A stretch of DNA of 64,000 nt from Burkholderiales bacterium (GTDB lineage: Bacteria; Pseudomonadota; Gammaproteobacteria; Burkholderiales; Burkholderiaceae_C): positions 1-64,000 of the forward strand of contig RXJQ01000036.1 of NCBI GenBank assembly GCA_003963115.1, given 5' to 3'. The number at the start of each line of letters is the position of its first letter. Within the stretch, counting starts at the first letter, position 1. The notes under the pieces were generated by a model that did not search any database, was not told where the DNA came from, and saw nothing but the letters and a program-made list of their open reading frames with translations. The position numbers and the translations under genes are program-made. Positions 1 to 9,200 of this stretch are shown piece by piece.

Positions 1-15
1 GTCCGTCTTGAACAA
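1..15 (+). repeat. left terminal inverted repeat of the IS5-family element
   Basis: Reads GTCCGTCTTGAACAA. It pairs with the complement of 1477-1491 with one mismatch at the eighth base. The true end could extend left of the window. Confidence 0.8.
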
Positions 16-118
16 CTCGCAAGCTGTTGATCTGCAATGTGATTTTGGCCGGAGTGTGGTGCGATATTTGCAAGGAAACAAATACCACCCCTTCGCTTTC
101 TTGCAAATTCTGCAGACC

Positions 119-1471
119 ATGAAGCCCCACACCCGCACAGCCCAGACCGCTGAGATGTTCCGCCCTCGTCTGGACGAGCAACTCAAAATGCAGCACCCGC
201 TGGTCCGTCTGGCCGGGTTGATGGACTGGGAATTGATCGAGCACCACTTTGCAGGTCACTTCACTTCTGGCCGTGGTCGGCCAGCCTTGCCTCCCCGGCT
301 GGTCGCAGGCCTGCTGTACCTTCAGCACGCCAACGATGCGTCCGATGAGATGGTGGTCAACACCTGGCTGGAGAACCCCTACTGGCAGTTCTTCACTGGC
401 GAGACCTACTTGCAAACCGAGTTGCCCATTGACCCGTCGAGCCTGACTCGCTGGCGCAAGCGCATCGGTGAAGAAGGCGTGGAGCTGCTGCTGGCCGTGA
501 CCATCGAGGCGGCGAGAGCCGCTGGTCTGATCAAGCGCGCCAGCCTGGACAAAGTGATCGTGGACACCACGGTGATGCCCAAGGCCATTGCCCATCCAAC
601 GGACAGCCGCTTGCTCGAGCGCAGCCGTCAGCACATGGTCAAGTTCGCGCAAGACCACGGCTTGAACTTGCGCCAGAACTACAACCGCGAGGCGCCACGG
701 CTGGCCACGCAGGTCGGGCGCTATGCGCATGCCAAGCAGTACAAGCGCATGCGAGCGGCCATCAAGACGCTGCGTACCCGAGTGGGTCGAGTTCAGCGCG
801 ACGTGCAACGCCAACTGGTCAAGCTGCCTGAGCAGGTGCAGGCCAAGGGCCAGGACTTGTTGCAGCGGGTAGGCTGCATCCTGACGCAAAAGACCAAAGA
901 CAAGAACAAGCTGTACGCCCTACATGCGCCCGAAGTTGAATGCATCTCAAAAGGCAAGGCACGCAACCCCTACGAGTTCGGCGTGAAGGTCACCCTGGCC
1001 ACCACGCTCAAAGAGGGCCTGGTGGTGGGCATGCGCTCCATGCCAGGCAATCCATACGACGGGCACACGCTGGATGAGACCATCGAGCAGGTGAGCATCC
1101 TGGCCAACCAGCGGCCGCGCACGGTGATGGTGGACAAGGGCTACAAGGGTGCCGTGGTCGACGGCGTGCAGATCCTTAGATCAGGCCAGCGGCGAGGCGT
1201 GACGCGCATGATGAAGGCGATGATCAAACGACGCAGCGCCATTGAGCCGACGATCGGCCACATGAAGAGCGACGGGCGACTTGATCGAAATCCGCTCAAG
1301 GGCGCGCTGGGTGATGCGCTGCATGCCGTGCTGTGCGGCGCCGGGCACAACATCCGCCTGCTGCTGAGCCTGTTGAGGCTTTTTGCTGCCCATTTGCGGG
1401 CCGCTATATCGGCTTGGCTGCGCCGAGCTATCGGTGATCGGGCCAGTCAGGGTGCATTGGTTGCAGCGTGA
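119..1471 (+). CDS. IS5-family DDE transposase
   Basis: Cuts and rejoins the ends of its own insertion sequence. The protein has the N-terminal IS5-type DUF772 region (RPRLDEQLKMQHPLVRLAGL), then a DDE catalytic core. The first Asp is in VDTTVMPKA (about residue 148), the second in MVDKGYKG (about 338), and the Glu is in SAIEPTIGHMKSDGRLDRN (about 375), which matches the family spacing. I chose the ATG at 119 because the protein then starts where related transposases start (450 residues). An in-frame TTG at 8 inside the terminal repeat would add 37 residues that look unlike the family. There are no frameshifts. The last codons run almost into the right inverted repeat. Confidence 0.9.
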   Translation: MKPHTRTAQTAEMFRPRLDEQLKMQHPLVRLAGLMDWELIEHHFAGHFTSGRGRPALPPRLVAGLLYLQHANDASDEMVVNTWLENPYWQFFTGETYLQTELPIDPSSLTRWRKRIGEEGVELLLAVTIEAARAAGLIKRASLDKVIVDTTVMPKAIAHPTDSRLLERSRQHMVKFAQDHGLNLRQNYNREAPRLATQVGRYAHAKQYKRMRAAIKTLRTRVGRVQRDVQRQLVKLPEQVQAKGQDLLQRVGCILTQKTKDKNKLYALHAPEVECISKGKARNPYEFGVKVTLATTLKEGLVVGMRSMPGNPYDGHTLDETIEQVSILANQRPRTVMVDKGYKGAVVDGVQILRSGQRRGVTRMMKAMIKRRSAIEPTIGHMKSDGRLDRNPLKGALGDALHAVLCGAGHNIRLLLSLLRLFAAHLRAAISAWLRRAIGDRASQGALVAA

Positions 1472-1476
1472 GGTAA

Positions 1477-1491
1477 TTGTTCAGGACGGAC
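1477..1491 (-). repeat. right terminal inverted repeat of the IS5-family element
   Basis: On the minus strand it reads GTCCGTCCTGAACAA, matching the left end at 14 of 15 positions. It begins six bases after the transposase stop codon. Confidence 0.8.
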
Positions 1492-1522
1492 TAAGGATGG
1501 TCTCGTGCTCAGAATTGAGTTG

Positions 1523-2143
1523 ATGGCCAATGAACCGATCACCAACTGGCGCCGCATCGATACCTACGGTCGTAGCCACGTGAAAATTACTCAGTGGATC
1601 GAATATCTTGAGGGTTATTTTGGAAAGATCTTTGCTGGCTGGGCATTCAAATTTGGACCATGCGTACCAAGCAGAGGATCAAACGTAACGTGCCACATTG
1701 CACTCATAGTCGATGAATTTACAGACCGTGAGAACAATTTCTTTGTTCTCATGGCAAACAAATTCTGGCAAGAAATCACGCAAGGACGTGGAAAAATCAT
1801 TAACTGCGACACCACGGCAAATGACTGGTGTTTTCGAGCCTCTCGTCAGCATGACACGATACTGACACAGCTAAACGCAGCTGCCATTTACATGGCAGCA
1901 ACCGATGATTTGGTTCGATTTCATGTGAAAGACGGGCCACCAACCTTTGCCATGGGGAAAATTCGTCCCAAGACGCAGGAGGCCGCATCAGCGAGACAGG
2001 TGCCGACATCGCCGTTGCGCCCTAAAATGATGATCAAAATGACTAAATCCTTGATCTACACTCGACCACGCAAGCAGCCTGCGCCACCTGTAGAGAGCGA
2101 GATTACTGAGCCCATCATCAACGTGCCAGATATTGAAAGTTGA
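1523..2143 (+). CDS. hypothetical protein next to the insertion sequence
   Basis: About 206 residues from the ATG at 1523; an in-frame GTG at 1505 would add six. I do not recognise the family. The first 150 residues look like a soluble folded domain (many Trp, Phe and Asp, no signal peptide and no membrane segment). The C-terminal 60 are basic and proline-rich (PRPRKQPAPP-like), as in a flexible tail. The reading frame starts only 31 bases after the insertion sequence ends, so the gene may have lost its own promoter or original 5' part to the insertion. No strong ribosome binding site precedes either start. Lower GC than the core genes to the right supports accessory origin. Confidence 0.5.
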   Translation: MANEPITNWRRIDTYGRSHVKITQWIEYLEGYFGKIFAGWAFKFGPCVPSRGSNVTCHIALIVDEFTDRENNFFVLMANKFWQEITQGRGKIINCDTTANDWCFRASRQHDTILTQLNAAAIYMAATDDLVRFHVKDGPPTFAMGKIRPKTQEAASARQVPTSPLRPKMMIKMTKSLIYTRPRKQPAPPVESEITEPIINVPDIES

Positions 2144-2524
2144 GCATCCAGGCAGCCGGATGATGGGAATGGAAACCGAGCAACTTAAAGATGTCGCTGG
2201 CAGAGCGCTGCTATAGGTCATGTGCACGCAAATCATGGACCAGGCTTCTGCGATTCAGCGAGTTTTCACATGGCCCCTAGCGGTCGCGGCCAGTCCTAAC
2301 ATGCAGCATGCAAGATTTACCCTATATCTCAGTATGCGCATGCAGAATTAGAGGTCGGCGGGCATTGGTCGCGGCTCACTTATTCTCGTCTCCTAAAGTC
2401 CGTATGTTTCGCAATGCCCTCCTTCCGCCGACATTGCTTCGGCCTACTCGTTTCCACAGAGCGACTCGATGTAGCAGTGCGTCATGGTGATCAGATCGAC
2501 AGTGGCTGAATTAATGGCGCTCTC
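2144..2524. other. intergenic stretch, nothing recognised
   Basis: No supported gene, hairpin terminator or repeat. The short open frames here have no ribosome binding site and no protein-like composition. The stretch separates the hypothetical gene from the IS630 remnant. Confidence 0.5.
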
Positions 2525-2656
2525 CTAGTGTCCTGTCCCGCTGATACGTGAGCAAAGTCGGTGCAGCTTTTCCAGGATCGAGTCAGCGGAGGCTGTCCAC
2601 TTAAACGGCTGGCAATCGGTGTTGTATGCGGCGACAAAGTGATCAAAGAGCCAGGC
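2525..2656 (-). pseudogene. C-terminal remnant of an IS630-family transposase
   Basis: Read on the minus strand, this 43-codon segment ends in the classic IS630 transposase tail. It has FVAAYNTDCQPFKWTASAD followed by SILEKLHRLCSRISGTGH and a TAG stop. The FxWTAxADSILxKLxRLCxRISGT pattern is the family's C-terminal signature. An in-frame TGA at 2657-2659 and loss of frame beyond it show that the rest is gone or scrambled. No start codon or DDE core is present, so it is dead. It marks an older insertion between the hypothetical gene and the RHS/immunity pair, and suggests that the downstream flank of the Imm26 gene is a recombination-prone site. Confidence 0.8.
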
Positions 2657-2768
2657 TCAGCCACGCAAGTGGACAAATGACGTTGCGCAGCACCTTTACG
2701 CAGGCAGGCTGACCACACCTGTGGTCAGCGGCTCTCCCACAAGCAAATCAGGAAGCGTTCTAAATCAG

Positions 2769-3278
2769 TTAAGAACCTACCTTTATTTCCTGCCCCGTCA
2801 ATAGATCGTATTTCTTGATCAAACGCGTCGACTCAAACTCACGATTGGGGCGCCCAGCAAAATAATCTTGCAATCGTTCAACCAATTGATTAACGAACCA
2901 CCAAGACATAACCTCAAGATCTTTGGCTTCATCAACAGATGCTGGGAAACGCTCATTTCCTTTAACGATATACACCTGATTGGACCCAACCGGTTGATTT
3001 CGATATAAGGCCGGCTCATCAAGCCCTTTACGCAGTGGCGCATTTCCCAAAAAACTCCATGCCCCCTCACGCACGGGCTCACCCGCAGCAGGGACACGAA
3101 AGGCAATGCTCTTATCTAACACGTGCTCAATCGAAGCAATATCGGCGCTCACCAAATCAAAGAATGCAAAATCACCAGTTTTGCAAACCTGACAAAATCC
3201 ATAGCCAAGCTCACCCAAAGGAATTGCAAAGACATCACCTTCCTTGGGTTTTCTATATCGCTTCACCTTATCAGTCAT
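2769..3278 (-). CDS. Imm26-family immunity protein
   Basis: A 169-residue cytoplasmic protein without signal peptide or membrane segment. Near the N-terminus it has GDVFAIPLGELGYGFCQV, the start signature of the Imm26 family: a small beta-rich fold found next to polymorphic toxins that protects the producer. Its start lies 18 bases after the stop of the large RHS gene and on the same strand, which is the standard toxin-then-immunity order. I infer that it neutralises the variable C-terminal tip of that RHS protein. Direct evidence for the pairing is only adjacency plus family. The gene is last in the minus-strand run, followed by the IS630 remnant. Confidence 0.8.
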   Translation of the reverse strand: MTDKVKRYRKPKEGDVFAIPLGELGYGFCQVCKTGDFAFFDLVSADIASIEHVLDKSIAFRVPAAGEPVREGAWSFLGNAPLRKGLDEPALYRNQPVGSNQVYIVKGNERFPASVDEAKDLEVMSWWFVNQLVERLQDYFAGRPNREFESTRLIKKYDLLTGQEIKVGS

Positions 3279-3296
3279 AATCGCATCTCTTTTCCA

Positions 3297-6200
3297 TTAC
3301 GGTCCGAACATATTCTTTATCGCCTGCAACAGAAATGCACCAGGATCAAAGCGCGAACGACTAGGCGAGTTATCAGGCAGCGGACCAAACTCTTTTACTG
3401 ACTGGTAAATATACCATGGCCTATTTATATTCCAATCAGAAACCCCATTAATGGCATTCCGTGTGGTCCCACCCACAGATTTCGCGCCACCATTAAAATC
3501 AATGAGTTGCTGCTCTCTGCCGCGAATAGCATCTGGGTTGGTTGACACTTGATCCAATACTGGCCTAGAGAACCCCTCCGAATTCAATATAGGTTGCCCT
3601 GCCATACGTCTACCAAGAATGGTTTGTATCGATTCATCAGCTGCACCGCTCGTTCTACCAGAGTAAATCTGTCCATTTGGACCGGTTCGGGTATACGTCA
3701 AATACTGCTGCTCTGGCTGTTGTGTATCGCCTGAGGTCAAGGCTGCCCCGACGATAGCACCCGCAGCAAGCCCCCCAGCAGAAAGCCCGCCTCCACTTAA
3801 TCCCTCAAGGCTAGGCAAGCCACTGCCACCAGGCAGTGCGATAGCAGCGGCTGCTAGACCCGTATTTGCATTTGTTTGTGAGCCCAGGCTCTGGAACCCA
3901 CTACTGAGGCCGCCCGTGGACATGGATGGGCTGGTGAAGTAGCTGCTGAACTGGTTCTGCGCAATCGTATTGTTGAACGAAGGCAGCATCCCGCTCGGAT
4001 CAGTGCAATTCGTCGGGTTGTTACCGCAATATGCATAGGCATTGGGCCCACCTTGCGTCCCCGCCGGGTCCCTACTCACAAAGCGCGCCAGCGCCGGGTT
4101 GTAGTAGCGCTCTCTCATGTAGACCAGACCGGTCTCATCGGGCTCCCTGCCCGTGAAGCCATACTGAGCGCTTTGCGGGATCGTGCCACCGCTGAGCTTT
4201 TTGCCCCACGCATCAAAGCGCTCAGTCTGGGTAGTGTTGTCCGCGTTGTTGCTCAGCCCCACCACGGAGCCCAGGCCATCGGCGTGGTAGTAGCTCGCCG
4301 TGCCATATGTGGCAGCACCTGTCGTCGCAACCCTGATCACTGGATCATCTGTGGCGCCACCACTGGTATAGACCGCGTTGGGTGTCGTCCAGGTCGCTGG
4401 GTACTCGGCGTAGATGTCCTGGCCGTCATACGTCCACTTTGTGGTCACACCACCCGTGCTTTTCTGGATACGCCTGCCACTGTCGTCGTAGGTGTAGTCC
4501 ACCGTGGTGAACGCCAGGGTGACTTCAGTGAGCTGATCCATGGCGTCCCAGGTGTAGGCCCTGAAGCCGTCGCCAGTGATGTTGCCATTGGCGTCATAGG
4601 TCAGTGTGGTCTGCAGCGGGCCGCTGGCCGATCCAGTATGGATCTCGGTAAGCTGGTTGGCCGCATCGTACTTGTAGGCCAGCACAGTGGGGCTGCTCTG
4701 CCCCACTGACTTGGTCAAGCGGTTGTTGAGGGCGTCATAGGTGTAGTTCTCCTGCTGGGTGTCTGTGCCATTGGTGACCTGGGTCAGACGATTAAGTTCG
4801 TCATAGGTGTAGGCATAGCTGATCGTGATGCCGCCGACGTTTTCAGCTTGAAGGACACGGTTGCCCACGCCGTCATAGGCGTAATCGTGCTGACTGAGGA
4901 TGTCGTTGGCCGTGTCCTTGTTGACGATTTGGTGCAGCGAGTTGTCTTCGTTGTAGGTGAAGTTCGCGGACAGGCCACTGGGCATCGTGCGCTGAATCAG
5001 CCTGCCGCCTGCATCGAACTGATAAGCCAATGTATCGCCGTTGGGCGCCGTAATGCCGGTTAACCGCCCAACTGGGTCATACAGGTAGGTGGTCTTGCGG
5101 TTGTTGCTATCGGTGATGCTGTTGAGCAAGCCGCCCGGGCTCCAGTCATAGCCCAGCGTCTTGTTGCCACGGCTGTCTTGGGCCGTGACCAGCCGGTGCG
5201 CCGCGTCGTATGCATAGCTGTAGTTGACGTTGGGATGGGTTACCGTCAAGACTTGACCCAGCGCGTTGCGGGTATAGCTCGTGGTGCGCCCACCTTGCTC
5301 GACACGTGTCTTCAGCTGATGCCCCGTATCCCACGTGTAGGTGGTTGTCTGGCTCTTGGGATCCGTCGCTGACTGGATATTGTTGTTGGCGTCATAGACG
5401 TAGTTCCACGAACGGCTCAAACCGTCGGTGCTCTGGATCTTGCGGCCGAAGTCATCGAAGCTGTAGCTTTGCTGGGTGGTGGTGACATCGCCGGCAGCCG
5501 TCGTGCAGGGACTAGGCGTGTAACCTGCGGCCACATTGATCAGGCGCCCTAGGGTGTCAAACGTATTAACGGTAACTGGGCAGATTGCACCAAGTGTGCT
5601 GTCGGTGTACTGAGGACCAACGATACGCGTGGGACGGTTGAGTTCGTCATAGGTCGTTGTCGTGACGCGATTGTCTTGAAAGCTGCCCAAAGCTGGGAAT
5701 TCCGTTACGCTGGTGACGTTGCCCACTGCATCGTAGTCATATTGAATCGAGCGGCCCGAAGTCAGCTGTCCACCTCTACCGTTGTCTAAGATGAGCGGGT
5801 AGGTCACGCTCTTGAGTCGACCATCCCGCGTTGCATCCCAATAGCTGGAGGTGACCGTGTTGCCGTTAGGGTCCGTCACACTTCGTGTTCGACCGCCGGT
5901 GTCACGCAAGGTGGTAACAGCATTGTTTGCCTGATCGTAGGCATGAATCGGTCGATTGGCCGCGTCATAGTCAAACGAGACGACATAGCCATCCGGATTG
6001 GTGATGCTCAAGACATTACCTGCGGCATCGTAGGTGAACGCCGTGGCAAAACCACCTGCGTCCAGCGACTGGATAACGCGATCTGAGTCGTCGTAGCGCG
6101 ATGAGCTTGAGTCGACCAAGGTACTCACGCCAGCAATGCTGATCGTCAAGCTCTGGCCTACCGCGTTGCCGTTGGCATCGAACTGGTAGGTTCTCAATTG

Positions 6201-9200
6201 CCCCAGGCGATCGGTCGCCTGATATGGACGATCCAGATCATCGTAGTTGAACTGGGTTGAGTACCAATCGGCATCCACGCCAGAGGTCAAACGGCCCAAG
6301 CTGTCATAGCCCAGCGTAGCGGTGTTAACCGTGCTGGCACTGGTGTCCGCGTTCTTAATGCCAACGCGGCTAATGCTAGTGGCATTCCATTTGTTGGAGT
6401 CAAAGCCATACGTGACCAATGGACCAGTATTGCTCGTTGCCGTGTTGTTAGCGATTTGGCCAGCGACATCTCGTACACGCTTGGTGCTGGTCAGGTTGCC
6501 CGCTGAGTCATAGCCTCTGACCGTCCAAGACAGAACCTGGGCTGCAGTTGGAACGGTGCATTCGGCGCTCGCGCAAGATGGTGGCGCATATGACGCCACC
6601 ACTCGGATCACGTCCGTCAGATTGCCCGTGGTGTTAAAGCGTTGAATGGTCCAGTGGCCATTGCCATCTTGAATACGCCTTGGCTGACCAAAGCCGTTGT
6701 AGTCGACATACTTGGTAGCTGCCGACGTACCACGAGGGGGCGTGATCTGCGTGACATTGCCATTGCTGTCGTAGGCGTACTGGGTGACATAGCCCGCTGG
6801 ATTGGTCTCACTCAAGCGGTTGTAAGGATTAAGGCAATTGGTAGAGCCTGGAGCCTGTGTTTGATCTATACAGTCGTAGCTATAACTGTGCTCAGCCCCA
6901 TTTTCTTCAAGAACCTTAGTTGGATTTCCGTAAGGATCAAAGAAGAAATGCTTGTCGCCCAGGCGTTCATTGGTTTGAACCGTCTCGCGCCTGAAGTCGT
7001 TATAGGTAAAGAGGTTGATCTGATCAGGCGACGCCGTACCATCGGTGCGCACCACAGTGTGCCGGAAGACCCGGCCGTTGGCGTAATACTCGAACTTCAT
7101 GCCGTTGCCACGCGGCAAGGTGTACTGCTTCATCAAGTGGTTGAAGCTGGTGCCATCTGTCGATGTGTAGTAGCTATAGCTCACCGCCTTTTGCTTGCCA
7201 GCTACGGCCAGTGGGTTACTGAAGCTGGTCAGGTTGTTGTTGCTGTCCGTGTAGCCGTATTGATAGGTACGTCCTGAGAAGTCTTTGATCTGGGTGATAT
7301 GGATACCCGAATAGGTAAAGCTTAGGGTATGGCCAATCGAGTCGGTCACCGTACACAACAGGGTACCGCCCGCACAGCCTGTCGAGCCTGCATAACTCAG
7401 GGTCAGGCTGTTGCCATTGCGATCCGTGATGGATTGCAAAGCAGCGTAGACCGGTGTCGTGCCTGTACCCGGCGTGCCAGAGGGGCCCGTGGCACTTGCG
7501 AATTTGTAGGTCAGGCCGTTCTTTTCTTTGACGGAATAGGTGCCATCGGCCAAACGCTGAAGGGTCACGAACACACCAGGCGGGTTGGCAATGGGGGTGT
7601 TGAGGTTGATATTGCCGTTGGTGTGACTCCCCGATGGTGCCGCATAGAACTTCTCCGCACCGGTACCGTCGATCCAGGAGAATTTGGCTTGGCCGCTTTC
7701 AACACCGTAGAACTTGAGCTTGGCATTAAAATTGTGCGTCCAACCGAAGCCCAATGGCCCATCAGCAGGGTTGCGGCTGTTGTAGGCACGCGTGAACACA
7801 ATAGGCAAGCCACCACGCCCTTTGATGGTGATATCCGTGTCGTTGTGGTACAGGTTGCCACTGACCATGTTGACTGGATCACCCGACAGTATGGAAACAG
7901 AGGTCACGCCGTTGGAGGCGGTTAAGGTAGTCGGTGCGGCGTTATTGAAGGTACCCACTGTTGGTGTGCTGAGAAAAGTCGGCACGATGGATGGCGCCAC
8001 ATAGTCGTAGTTGCTCAGCGCAGAAAAGCTACCAACGCTGATTTCCGGACCGACTGAGTATCCTCCCCCGTACGGCCCAATGGCGTAGCTCGCTGAAGCA
8101 CGCCCATCCGTGGCAGTGTTGTCGGTTGATGCCACATACACAATGCCCTTCCAGCCTGAATACTGGATAAGTGATTTGGGTATCGTGACGGTCGCACCTG
8201 CGTTGACCTGCGCCAAAATGCTGCCGGCATTGTTGGGGTCATCTATCAGGCAGCGGGGGTATTCGAGCGGCGAGGGCAGGAAAATGGAGCAATCTGTGGC
8301 CGAAGAGTTGGGTGAATAAAAAACTTGAAGTAGGGGGCGCATTGAAGACCAGTTGCCACTGTTGATGCTCACCGTGCCCACGCCGGTCTCATTGGCAAAT
8401 TGCAGTCCACGTACAGTTGAGACGGCATCGAGCTTGGCGTTTTCCTGCCAGACATAGGACTCGTAATTCGATCCCGCGTAGCCACTCAACAAAAAGGTTT
8501 TGAAAACCGTTTTCCCAGTGCTCAAGTCGACGCCACGGTCCTGTCCCCCTCGCACGTCCACCAGAAAGCCTGACCGGTTCACTGCAAACGGCAAATCGAA
8601 GGCATATTGCACCTTCATTTGCGAGGACACCAAGCCAAGGTGGTTGCCGCTTTGACCCGAACCACCATCCAAACCGCCAATTTGACTGGCCGCATTGGTG
8701 ATGTAGCGCATGTACTTGAGGCCCACCAGATGCAGGAACTCACCCTGTGTGGCATCCAGCGTGTCCACGCTTGCATTGGGATCAGACGTGCTGTTGACTT
8801 TAGCCGTCAAGGCTGCGGCTCTCTGCGCAATCAGGGCATCAGAGCCCTGAAATGCATAGGCTTGGAGCGCATGCCAGTTGGCCGCACCAATGTTGGTGTA
8901 AGCAACATAGTTGGTACGACCAATTTGGTTAGGATCGGTATTCACAATGGGCGCGAGCTGCTTGAGCCCAACTTCCATCGTCAACGTATTTGTTGTTGTG
9001 CACAGGCCAACACCCGTCGCAGACGAAGGTGCCGGTAAAGTCTGAGTCCCCCCTTCGATCATGATCACGGGAACAACGTTAACGCTACAGGGAATCGCAC
9101 TGGTCGAAGACACATTGCCATCGGTCTGCCAGCTGTTCAAAACACCCTGATCGCCTGTCGTCGCCCCCTTGAAAGACAGGGTCAGTCGATTTGAAACGAT

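Larger units (their letters stand above)
1..1491 (+). mobile_element. IS5-family insertion sequence
   Basis: The element spans one DDE transposase gene bounded by inverted ends at 1-15 and 1477-1491 that match at 14 of 15 positions. The window begins exactly at the left end, so the left flank and any target-site duplication cannot be seen. The base after the right end begins TAA, compatible with the short duplications typical of IS5 relatives, but this is unproven. The transposase appears intact, so the copy may still be active. A decayed IS630 transposase tail lies about 1 kb downstream, so this edge of the accessory region has taken several insertions. Confidence 0.85.
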
